Below are positions 44,173 to 52,480 of a DNA stretch of 64,000 nucleotides, piece by piece (the stretch's first letter is position 1; each line of letters starts with the position of its first letter). This stretch comes from Phycisphaerae bacterium. GTDB taxonomy: Bacteria; Planctomycetota; Phycisphaerae; Sedimentisphaerales; UBA12454. Both the position numbers and the translations under genes were made by a program. The notes under the pieces were generated by a model, which had not been told where the DNA came from, did not search any database, and saw only the letters and a program-made list of their open reading frames with translations. The stretch spans positions 62,001 to 126,000 of the forward strand of contig JBAZHC010000004.1 of assembly GCA_041652575.1 (NCBI GenBank), read 5' to 3'.

Positions 44173-45150
44173 TCATCTGCAGCGAATAAGCTGGGCGGGA
44201 TTATATTCGATATGAGGGGCGATTACTTTCAAGTCATTTAAAAACCGTTTGCCGTCAGTCCAGTAGCCCGCTGTCGGTTTCAATTGACTGCACTTTTCCA
44301 GAAAATAGCCGTTAAGAGAAGCCATCAATTGTTCACGAAGATACTTACTGGTCATTGACGCAAGAGCGGTCGGAAGATAAAACCCGTCGGCGTTAACCGC
44401 AAAATCCAGTTTCACTGTTTTATACGATGTGCTAAGTTCATAACTGCTGGCGGTATCGGTTTCGTCCAATACCTTAAGGGTCATATCGGGAAACATTGTC
44501 CGCAGCGGCTGGCCGTATCGCATCCTGCCGCCCTGACGGTCGATTCTGAACTGATAATTCCTGTGCTGCGAGCCCTTAATTACCTCGTCGATGAGTCTGC
44601 ATACAATCTGAAAAACCACGTTTGACTTATTTCTGATTTTTCCAATCAGCTCATTATAGTAGGCCGCCTCGAGGCAGACGCTATTCAAGGTAATCAGTGC
44701 CATAGCGTTTTTTTCAAGACTTCTTTCGAATGCCCCCGCCGAGATGGAAATTTCATCGGCATTATAATTCATCTTTTGCAGACCTATATTTTTGTACCAG
44801 GGACAATCGAGAAGTTTTTGTTTGCTGTCAGGACTGAGCGAATCGACAAGCTGTGCCACAGAATCAGGAGTTTTGGAAAGGCATTTCAGGCAGGAAAGAA
44901 CCGTTTTTTCGAGGAAACCGGTACCAATTGTTGAATTGTAGGCTTTTTTGCTGTCGCAAATCAGGAGCCTGCCGGCAAGGTGTTTTTTGTTCGATGAAAC
45001 GCCATCGGCAAGAAGCTGCCACATATCGGCCCCTATTTTCTCGGCCGGTACGCTGAAACAGGCTGACGAAACAACCAGCGGCCCGAGAATCGGACCCAGA
45101 CCCGCCTCGTCAATACCAGCCACTACCGTATCGGTTAAAATCCCTTTCAT
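44173..45150 (-). CDS. RNase HII-like protein with extended insertion
   Basis: A 325-residue protein that begins like RNase HII: VAGIDEAGLGPILGPLVVSS gives the catalytic Asp-Glu, LICDSKKAY matches the DSKK motif, and QFRIDRQGGRMRYGQ carries a later acidic residue. It would cut RNA in RNA-DNA hybrids. It differs from typical RNase HII (about 200 residues) by an insertion of roughly 100 residues between the DSKK motif and the later acidic motif, and by having Leu instead of Arg in the DEAGRGP motif. The substrate may therefore differ. It is convergent with lexA. Confidence 0.7.
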   Translation of the reverse strand: MKGILTDTVVAGIDEAGLGPILGPLVVSSACFSVPAEKIGADMWQLLADGVSSNKKHLAGRLLICDSKKAYNSTIGTGFLEKTVLSCLKCLSKTPDSVAQLVDSLSPDSKQKLLDCPWYKNIGLQKMNYNADEISISAGAFERSLEKNAMALITLNSVCLEAAYYNELIGKIRNKSNVVFQIVCRLIDEVIKGSQHRNYQFRIDRQGGRMRYGQPLRTMFPDMTLKVLDETDTASSYELSTSYKTVKLDFAVNADGFYLPTALASMTSKYLREQLMASLNGYFLEKCSQLKPTAGYWTDGKRFLNDLKVIAPHIEYNPAQLIRCR

Positions 45151-45370
45151 CGCTCCCTTTAAACAGCCATAAATATATACAAATAAACACTAATCCAAAA
45201 AATTTAAAATTCAAAAACAAAATTAAAAAATTCATGGTTTATTATTCAATATTCACACTCCCTATACCCTATCTCCTATACCCTGTCCGGTATTTAATTT
45301 CTTGACTATATCCCCTATCGGCAATATCATTTTAGGAAACATAAAACCTTTTATTGACAGGATTAAGATT
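45151..45370. other. AT-rich intergenic region with short repeats
   Basis: About 220 bases between the divergent RNase HII-like and FlgI-like genes. It contains a near-direct repeat of CTATACCCT (45262-45270 and 45276-45284) and AT-rich tracts. No gene is visible; promoters for both directions are expected here. Confidence 0.4.
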
Positions 45371-47017
45371 ATGGAAAATCAAATTACCCGAAGAAAACAC
45401 ATATTTTCGGTTTTTCTTCTTTTAGCCATTCTATTGTGCATACTGCCGTCTGAAAGCTTCGCCAAAAAGCAGAAAAAGAGCAAAGATAAAAAAATTGAAA
45501 CCCCTCCGCCTGCCCAGCTCGACAAAACCATCGGCGACCTTGCCGAGGTTGTGGCTTTTAATCCTATACCTGTCAAAGGCATAGGACTGGTAGTCGGCCT
45601 GCCCAACACCGGCTCATCCGAATGTCCGACCGATATAAGAAATTATCTGCGTCAATACATTCTCACGCAGGTCGGAAAGAAAAATTCGGTGAACCCCGAT
45701 ATGATGATTAACAACAAGGATACCGCTGTTGTTATAGTTGAAGGCTTTATTCCGAAGGGAGCGGCAAAACGCCAAGCCTTTGATGTTGTCGTAAAGACGC
45801 TGGCGAATACCCAGACCACATCTCTGGCCGGCGGCAGACTTTACACTACGGACCTTAAATTCGTTGCGCGTATAGAGGATGTAGTTCAATCGTCCAAAAC
45901 CATCGCCTTGGCCGCGGGACCTGTTTATATTGACAATCTTTCCGACCCAAAACCGGACCCTCGCGGCGGAATCGTCCTCGGCGGCGGAAGGTCCATGCAG
46001 GATTATCAGATTACCCTGGCTCTTTTCAAACCGGATTTTAAGGCAATTGCGCTTATAAGAAACCGCATAAATCAGCGTTTCGGCAAAGATGTCGCTTCTG
46101 CTTCTTCGCCTGAACTAATTTCATTGTCTATACCCCGGGACTTCAGAGACAAAAAAGAAAGATTTATAGAACTCGTAAAATCGCTTTATATTACTGCCGC
46201 TGCAGTATCAGAAGATGAGCATACAGCCTGGCTGATTAAAAATCTCCAGACCGCAGCCGACAAATCGAAATATCAGACCGCTCTCGAAGCCGTTGGAAGG
46301 CCGGCCGCTGACGGGCTTCTGCCGCTTCTGGATGCCGCCGACGACCAGACGAAATTCGCCGCGGCTAAATGTCTGCTTGTTATCGGCGATTACAGGGCGC
46401 TGAAAACGCTCCGGGATTATGCGCAGGACACGGGTTCGTCTTTTCGTATTGCCGCGATTCAGGCCATAGGCGATTACGCCTCAACAAACGATGTAACCGC
46501 CCTGATGAACAGGCTTGTCAACGATGAAAATTTCGATGTCAAATATAACGCTTACAGGTATCTGCGGAAATACAACGATACCTCTGTTATTCGCACTAAT
46601 ATTTCGGAAGATTTCTATATAGACCAGGTTATTGCTTCGGCCAGTGCCAAAACCATTTACGTTTCAAGAAGTCAGGAGGCGGGCATTGTGCTTTTCGGCG
46701 CACCGGTTGACTGCGAAAAGGGCATATATGTAGAGTCTGACGACGGCAGGATTATTATTAATGCTCAGCCGACCGAAGACCGACTTTCGGTAATGCGCAA
46801 ACATCCACTTACAGGCGAATTGATGGGGCCTTTGAAATGTTCACTCAGAGTAGCTGATATTATAAAGCTTCTTGGTGATGAACCTGCTCCCGAGGACAAG
46901 AAAAAACGGCCCGGCTTAGGCGTTCCATATTCTGATATAATAGCCCTGCTCAAAAAGATGGTTGATAAGGGAGCGGTCAAGGCGGATTTCATCGCCGGCA
47001 AATTATCGGCACGTTAA
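45371..47017 (+). CDS. FlgI-like (flagellar P-ring family) exported protein with HEAT-like repeats
   Basis: A 548-residue protein with a signal peptide (HIFSVFLLLAILLCILPSES) and a lysine-rich linker. The FlgI-like part shows IGDLAEVVAFNPIPVKGIGL, VVGLPNTGSSECPTDIRNYL, NKDTAVVIVEGFIPKGAAKR and VLGGGRSMQDYQITLAL. From about residue 305 a HEAT-like helical part begins (AVGRPAADGLLPLLDAADDQ, AAAKCLLVIGDYRALKTL). The C-terminus (about 450-548) returns to P-ring-like sequence. The start at 45371 has AGGA eight bases upstream; a longer reading from 45302 has no support. No flagellar genes lie nearby, so a ring-like envelope role outside flagella is possible. Confidence 0.7.
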   Translation: MENQITRRKHIFSVFLLLAILLCILPSESFAKKQKKSKDKKIETPPPAQLDKTIGDLAEVVAFNPIPVKGIGLVVGLPNTGSSECPTDIRNYLRQYILTQVGKKNSVNPDMMINNKDTAVVIVEGFIPKGAAKRQAFDVVVKTLANTQTTSLAGGRLYTTDLKFVARIEDVVQSSKTIALAAGPVYIDNLSDPKPDPRGGIVLGGGRSMQDYQITLALFKPDFKAIALIRNRINQRFGKDVASASSPELISLSIPRDFRDKKERFIELVKSLYITAAAVSEDEHTAWLIKNLQTAADKSKYQTALEAVGRPAADGLLPLLDAADDQTKFAAAKCLLVIGDYRALKTLRDYAQDTGSSFRIAAIQAIGDYASTNDVTALMNRLVNDENFDVKYNAYRYLRKYNDTSVIRTNISEDFYIDQVIASASAKTIYVSRSQEAGIVLFGAPVDCEKGIYVESDDGRIIINAQPTEDRLSVMRKHPLTGELMGPLKCSLRVADIIKLLGDEPAPEDKKKRPGLGVPYSDIIALLKKMVDKGAVKADFIAGKLSAR

Positions 47018-48270
47018 AAACTGTAACGCACAGAGGTATATATATTCGTGTTATCTGTGAACTGGCCGAAAAAGGTATTCGGATAATCGCCGAAGAAAAT
47101 ATTAGCGCCTGCTTCGAGAGCTATATTGTCTGTGGCCTTGTAATTAATGCTCGGCCTGAAATAACAATCCTTATCCGACGGCGAATAATACGCAAATAAA
47201 TTCAAACGCAAATTCTGGTTCATCAACAGCTTCGTAAGTCTTACCGTAACTAAATGGCGAAATTCGTCTTTCGCCGGTCCTTTGGGCAGGTTGTCAAGAT
47301 AGTCTTGATAACTGAGAATCTGCTCAATGTAATACTGCAGGCCGAGCGTTAAATCTTTGCCGATTTCCTGTTTGTAGCCGGCAAGATAACGCATCTGCGA
47401 ATTATCAACTGAAGATTTTTTGCCGCTCTGGTCGTCGGCGGACTCATAATAGCCCAATTCAAGATTGCCGATGCCTTTTGCAACCTTTCCCCTGACGCTT
47501 GCGCCATAAACGTTTAAATCCGGAAATATCGCCTTGCCGTCGGCGTTTTGACCGGCCGGAATTTTCCAAAAGCCTCTATACGCATACAGTGCATATTCAT
47601 ATTCGTTGACGTTTTTATACAGCCGAGCGGCAAGCTCGTAATCTCTGAACCATCTGTCCGGCTTATCCACGCTGGTCTCGATATTTTTACCTTCAATCCT
47701 CAATGTGTTCTGGTTCCAGTAAGAAATCCTCTGGCCGCTGACAAATATATCGGGATCGAACCGGGGAGTAAAAACCACATCAAGATTCGCAAAATCTCCG
47801 AACATGCTCAATTTGGCGGCATCGGATGGGGCCTTCAAATATTCATCGTCCCTGCCGATAAAAAAAGACTGCCAGTCTTTGGGAAATAAATCGTTAATAA
47901 AAACAAGGTCGCCTGTGCCCCATGTCAGAATCTGTCTTCCGACAATTAAATCCATATTGTCCGACGGACGGGTGAAGATATAAGCCTCGCGGGTTTTGAA
48001 ATCGAATCTTTCAAGCACCAAATCGCCGACAGCATCGCCCTTAAATCTTAACTCACCCCATTCCGGATAGCTGCCGAAATCGAGCTGAAAACGATTTTCC
48101 ATAATGCTCATATCTTTTTCGTGCTTGTCGTTGCGAAGCCGGTAGCCGGCACGGAGTTCATAAAAGCCGTGCATTTCTACCGGTGAATTGGAAATTTTAA
48201 GGCCGGTATCGACCGCAAGCGCCGCGGCAGCCGGCAAAAATATGATTAACAACGCCTGTTTTAATTTCAA
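47014..48270 (-). CDS. Outer-membrane beta-barrel protein (DUF1302/porin-like)
   Basis: A 418-residue exported protein: signal peptide KQALLIIFLPAAAALAVD, then alternating aromatic and polar strands ending in a terminal phenylalanine (NTNIYTSVRYSF), the outer-membrane barrel signature. Strands such as MHGFYELRAGYRLRN, GDLVLERFDFKTREAYIFTR, RFDPDIFVSGQRISYW and LRLNLFAYYSPSDKD support a barrel of perhaps 16 to 18 strands. It is the last gene of a tight operon with a LolA-like protein, a DUF2892 protein and an MMPL transporter, so it likely provides the outer-membrane part of that system. It shares TTAA with the stop of the convergent FlgI-like gene. Confidence 0.75.
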   Translation of the reverse strand: MKLKQALLIIFLPAAAALAVDTGLKISNSPVEMHGFYELRAGYRLRNDKHEKDMSIMENRFQLDFGSYPEWGELRFKGDAVGDLVLERFDFKTREAYIFTRPSDNMDLIVGRQILTWGTGDLVFINDLFPKDWQSFFIGRDDEYLKAPSDAAKLSMFGDFANLDVVFTPRFDPDIFVSGQRISYWNQNTLRIEGKNIETSVDKPDRWFRDYELAARLYKNVNEYEYALYAYRGFWKIPAGQNADGKAIFPDLNVYGASVRGKVAKGIGNLELGYYESADDQSGKKSSVDNSQMRYLAGYKQEIGKDLTLGLQYYIEQILSYQDYLDNLPKGPAKDEFRHLVTVRLTKLLMNQNLRLNLFAYYSPSDKDCYFRPSINYKATDNIALEAGANIFFGDYPNTFFGQFTDNTNIYTSVRYSF

Positions 48271-48273
48271 ACT

Positions 48274-49071
48274 TTATCTCCGTACCTGGGTCGGCGGTTT
48301 TCGCAAATATCTCTCGGTGAAAATATCTCCGATACCGATATTGTACTGAACCCCACCAAATTCCATCAGCGTAGTGCTGCCTGTATTCAATTCAGAAACT
48401 TTCGCTTTGGTCACTGTGGGAAAACCGGATATTTCTTTCACCTCCAGTGAGTCTATCGTGCGGTAAAGTTTATTTTGCCTGTCAAAATATTCCATCTTCA
48501 TCGGCATATAGGTTTTGCGGTCGATATATACCAGATAATAACTGAATTCCACGGTCTCAGGTTTTTTAGGAATGTTTTTCAGAACAAACATCGACTGGTT
48601 AACATCGGCAATTTCGTGATTATCCTCAACAGGATTTCTGCCGGAGACGTCCTCGTAAAGAAAATCCGAGCCGACGAAACTTGTGCGTTTGTCGCCCGCT
48701 GCGATTCTTCTTACAAGGTCAAGCGCGGGCATATACAGCCAGCGGTCGTCATCGACATTTCCAGAAGCGTGTTTATTTACCATAAAGACCATTCTATAAA
48801 CATCGGCAGGTCTGAGGAAATAAACGTAATAATTCTGGTCACCGCCGTCGGTAATATCTTTTCTAAGAATAACAAACTCACGGTTGCGTACATCGCCTTT
48901 TTTGTCGGTGATAGTCATAGTAACTTTGGCCCTGCCGTCGTCGGCCTGATAATACGCTGCCAGGTTGGCTTTGGCGACAATCTCGCCAACCGGAGGAACA
49001 TTCGGTTCAGCGGCAAAGCTGTAACAGGATAAAGTTAAAACTTCTATTATAATAATTATGGATTTTTTCAT
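48274..49071 (-). CDS. LolA-like outer membrane lipoprotein-sorting protein
   Basis: A 265-residue periplasmic protein with signal peptide IIIIIEVLTLSCYSFAA. The mature part shows ADDGRAKVTMTITDKKGDVR, REFVILRKDI, the family-typical DDDRWLYMPALDLVRRIAAG and KRTSFVGSDFLYEDVSGRNP, and YLVYIDRKTYMPMKMEYFD. This is the LolA-fold group annotated as outer membrane lipoprotein-sorting proteins and routinely found beside MMPL/RND exporters; it probably carries a lipid or hydrophobic cargo across the periplasm. It overlaps the DUF2892 gene by 4 bases and precedes the barrel gene by 3. Confidence 0.85.
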   Translation of the reverse strand: MKKSIIIIIEVLTLSCYSFAAEPNVPPVGEIVAKANLAAYYQADDGRAKVTMTITDKKGDVRNREFVILRKDITDGGDQNYYVYFLRPADVYRMVFMVNKHASGNVDDDRWLYMPALDLVRRIAAGDKRTSFVGSDFLYEDVSGRNPVEDNHEIADVNQSMFVLKNIPKKPETVEFSYYLVYIDRKTYMPMKMEYFDRQNKLYRTIDSLEVKEISGFPTVTKAKVSELNTGSTTLMEFGGVQYNIGIGDIFTERYLRKPPTQVRR

Positions 49072-49268
49072 TTCTGAACCTCACTTTTCATACCAAGTTT
49101 CTTTAAAATTGTTATCATCGGGCACCAATTCGTAAATGCCGACTGGAACAGATTTACGCCTACAAAAGCCGTAAAAATGAGCCAGTACAAACTGTGAAAA
49201 TACGCCAGTAAAACACTTAAAACAATAAAAAAACCGGCTACGCCTCGTAAAACTCTTTCTATTGTCAT
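49068..49268 (-). CDS. DUF2892 (YgaP-like) small membrane protein
   Basis: A 66-residue protein with two short membrane segments (LRGVAGFFIVLSVLLAYFH and LYWLIFTAFVGVNLFQSAF) and the family-typical end FTNWCPMITILKKLG. Function of this domain is unknown; it sometimes accompanies rhodanese or transport proteins. It overlaps both neighbours by 4 bases (ATGA), so it is translated with the MMPL transporter and the LolA-like protein. Confidence 0.85.
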   Translation of the reverse strand: MTIERVLRGVAGFFIVLSVLLAYFHSLYWLIFTAFVGVNLFQSAFTNWCPMITILKKLGMKSEVQK

Positions 49269-52099
49269 TTTTCACCTCTTTGATTCTTTAAGATTCTGCA
49301 ATTTCTTCTGCGTGAAAAAATCCCGCAGAAAAGCGAAGAAATAGCTATTATAATAATACCGACAACGGTCAAAAATTTGATATCTATCTGCCAATACTGA
49401 TGAATGTTCAGGGCAATAAGCACAACCGCCGAAACTGAAACAACCAAACAAAGCCCGCAATTGCAGCCGGCCGGCATCGGCTCTTTAAGCTGTGTAAATA
49501 AACTTTTTTCAAATACATTCATCAGTGACGGGAGGACAAACAGGGTAACCAAACCTGAGATGCCCATAATCATACACATAAATATACCGACGGTTTTGTA
49601 CGGCACAAGCGGCGCGGCAAGCAGCGGTAAAAATCCAATGGCAATTACCAGAACATTTCTTGTTATCGCCCGAGCCGGCTCACAAAACATTTCAGAAGCA
49701 CAGGCTTTCCATGTGCCAGTCGAACTGTAGGCCCATCGCCCGCGTTCGAGAAAATGTATCGCGAAATCGACAGCCATGCCGAGAGTAAGCGCACTCAAAA
49801 CCGCTACCGGCATATCGTAGTCTTTGCCCATAAAACCAATCACGCCGTAGATAAACGATATTGTTATCGTCAGCGGAACCATACTGACAAGCCCCCAAAG
49901 AACAGAACGGAACAGTATCGCCATCATAATAAAAACCACTAAAAAGCTGCCGAGAAACGATTGCAGCATACCCCATACCATCTTGTCCTGCCATACAACA
50001 TTAATATAAGTCAGTCCCGCCCAGCGATGTTCAAGTGAAATCGGCGGCGGATTATCCTTGAAGAATTTATCCACGATTTTGATAACTTTTGACATATCCT
50101 TGTTGTCGCCGCTTTTGAGCTGGAACCAGATATTCGCGGACGAATAATCGTTCGTTACAAGATGCCACAAATTGTTCGGCTTGTGGCTGGACTGATACTG
50201 CAAAAGACACTGGGCGATTTTCTCGGTACTGTCCGGAACAATAGAATTTTCCTCTCTGCCGTCGACAAGCTCTTTATAAACCTTCTTGACCACATCAGCA
50301 ATAGATGTTGTTTTGCCAACGAGCCCGCTTTGCTGCAGATACTGCTGCAGAAAATCTATATATTTTAAAACCGCCGGGTTCTTGAATGGTTTTAGCCGTT
50401 CCGCTTCCAGCGCAAAAAACCCGCTGATGTCATACCACTTATCAACATCATCAGTATTTGAAGAAGCATTTGACCTGGTCTCGGCAAGTTTGCTCAGCTT
50501 CAAAAGAAATGCTTCGGCGTCAGCATTATTAGATTCATTGACAGTTATCATCTCTTCGGCCTGCCGAACAATCGGCTCATGCGAAGAAAACTCTTTGAGT
50601 CTTTCCTTTAAGTCATCAACAAAAACATCCGTAACCTGCTGCTTTTGCGGCTGGTCGAGAACCAAATATGCCATATATGTTCCGGCAAAATGCTTGTTCA
50701 GCTCTATATCAGCCTGCCTGATTGGATGTGATTTTGAAAACCATTTTACTGGATTATCATTTATGCTTATCCTGGTTATTCCATAAATTGAAATAGCAGT
50801 AACTATCAGGAACAAAACGAGTATTGACCTCGAATAATCATACGTAAATTTGCCGGTACGATGGAGAAAACGGGTAAGCAATGATTCGGTCTCCTGCATC
50901 CGCTCCTTTTTCGCGGCCATTCCGAAACTCTCAAGCGATTTTTCCTTAATAAACATTACTGACGCCGGAACAAACGTTACCGTTATGACCCAGGCAATCA
51001 TCACACCGATAGCGACAAAAATTCCGAAAACCTGTACCGGCGGTATCGGGGTAAGCGCAAGCGAAGCGAAACCTGCCGCCGATGTCAATGAAGTATAAAG
51101 CATCGGTGTAAACAATGTGCCCATAACTTCCTTTATTGTTTCGCCTCTGCCTTTTTTCTTGGTGTACCTGTCGAAAAATTCGCTCAAAATATGAATCGAA
51201 TCTACAACCGATATCGGCATAAGAAATATCGGTATCATCGAACTCATAATATGAACCGGAAAACCCAACCCGATTAAAAGCCCCATCGTTGTTATAACCG
51301 TAACCATCGCCACCATCATCGGAGGAATAATAAGCGTCAGCTTGCGGAAAAAAATCAGCATCAAAATAAAAATCGTCAGCATCGCCAGCGGCGCCGAAAT
51401 CGCCATCTGGATAAACATCTCAACGCCGAAAGTATCTTCCGCAACAGGCAGGCCTGTTATATAATATTTTTCATCGCCGTTCAGTGTGGCTATTTGAGCT
51501 TTAAGGGCCTTATAAACCTTATAGCTCAAATCCTTGCTCGTCAGCGGCAGATACAAACACATCGCCTTGCCGTCGGCAGATACGAGTGTATTTTTTAATA
51601 GTGGGTTCGATAGCGCCTTTTCTTTTATCTCTACAGCCTGCTGCTGCGTCACAGGCGGCTCGGCCATAAGCCATTCGAATTTTACAAATCCCGGCCCGCC
51701 CTGCCCGATATAATCAACGACCGACGGCGCAATAATATCAGCCTCGACAATGCCGGTTTCTTCGCCTGTTTTTTTGTCCGGCCATTTGAGTGTCTTTGCG
51801 AAATCTGTGAGTTCATAGATTTTTTTCAGCGACTGAGGATTAAAAACGCCGTTAGGGTCTTTTTCATTAATCACACCCAGAACGACCATATCGTAGAGCG
51901 AGAATTTCTGCTTATTCAGATTGTGAAAAACGCGTACCGCCTCTTTGGCGTCGAGCATATTTTCAGGGTCGGTATCAACTTTGATTAAACTGATTAGCGA
52001 ACCAAGCAGCAATGTAGCCGCGATAGTGACGGCCATTATAAGTTTATAATGTTTTAATGAAAAAGATGTGATGTTGCTCCGTATCCTGGCTTCAACCAT
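49265..52099 (-). CDS. MMPL/RND superfamily transporter
   Basis: A 944-residue protein with two copies of a membrane bundle, each preceded by a large periplasmic loop. The first bundle includes IQMAISAPLAMLTIFILMLI, IPIFLMPISVVDSIHILSEF and LTSAAGFASLALTPIPPVQV; the second shows FLGSFLVVFIMMAILFRSVL and VLSALTLGMAVDFAIHFLER, where GMAVDFAIHF is the conserved RND motif with an acidic residue. Such exporters move lipids, hopanoids or other hydrophobic compounds using the proton gradient. The downstream DUF2892, LolA-like and barrel genes, all overlapping or nearly so, suggest one trans-envelope route. Confidence 0.9.
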   Translation of the reverse strand: MVEARIRSNITSFSLKHYKLIMAVTIAATLLLGSLISLIKVDTDPENMLDAKEAVRVFHNLNKQKFSLYDMVVLGVINEKDPNGVFNPQSLKKIYELTDFAKTLKWPDKKTGEETGIVEADIIAPSVVDYIGQGGPGFVKFEWLMAEPPVTQQQAVEIKEKALSNPLLKNTLVSADGKAMCLYLPLTSKDLSYKVYKALKAQIATLNGDEKYYITGLPVAEDTFGVEMFIQMAISAPLAMLTIFILMLIFFRKLTLIIPPMMVAMVTVITTMGLLIGLGFPVHIMSSMIPIFLMPISVVDSIHILSEFFDRYTKKKGRGETIKEVMGTLFTPMLYTSLTSAAGFASLALTPIPPVQVFGIFVAIGVMIAWVITVTFVPASVMFIKEKSLESFGMAAKKERMQETESLLTRFLHRTGKFTYDYSRSILVLFLIVTAISIYGITRISINDNPVKWFSKSHPIRQADIELNKHFAGTYMAYLVLDQPQKQQVTDVFVDDLKERLKEFSSHEPIVRQAEEMITVNESNNADAEAFLLKLSKLAETRSNASSNTDDVDKWYDISGFFALEAERLKPFKNPAVLKYIDFLQQYLQQSGLVGKTTSIADVVKKVYKELVDGREENSIVPDSTEKIAQCLLQYQSSHKPNNLWHLVTNDYSSANIWFQLKSGDNKDMSKVIKIVDKFFKDNPPPISLEHRWAGLTYINVVWQDKMVWGMLQSFLGSFLVVFIMMAILFRSVLWGLVSMVPLTITISFIYGVIGFMGKDYDMPVAVLSALTLGMAVDFAIHFLERGRWAYSSTGTWKACASEMFCEPARAITRNVLVIAIGFLPLLAAPLVPYKTVGIFMCMIMGISGLVTLFVLPSLMNVFEKSLFTQLKEPMPAGCNCGLCLVVSVSAVVLIALNIHQYWQIDIKFLTVVGIIIIAISSLFCGIFSRRRNCRILKNQRGEK

Positions 52100-52480
52100 T
52101 TACCATTCCCTTCTGCTCTAATATTATCCGATATCTTTGTATCCAACAAATTATACTTGTCAATCCTATACGCTGCCAATCGCAGTTTTTCTCTCCTCTA
52201 TGATAAAATTACTGTAAAAAATTAATATTGCAAATTAAAAACATATTAAACCCTCAATATCCTTATATGTAAGGTTTTTGCATTAAATATTATATTTTGC
52301 CTATTTTTTGCAAAATATCCTGTTTAAACTTACTGGGAAATTTGGTATTTTTATGGCTTATATCAAAGAATTATCGGGCTAAAGACCGATAATATAGTAT
52401 ATTATTTATTCTTTGGAAGACGGTTTTGCTATTTTATATCCCTTTATACTAAATATACTTATGGAACACGGAGGCATCTT
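52100..52480. other. Divergent promoter region between the MMPL operon and smc, with palindromes
   Basis: About 380 bases, strongly AT-rich and without a gene. A hairpin ATTATCGG (52370-52377) / CCGATAAT (52386-52393) with an 8-base loop is followed immediately by a perfect palindrome AATATA-G-TATATT (52391-52403). These could be an operator or the start of the smc leader. The smc start has GGAGG six bases upstream. Confidence 0.5.
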
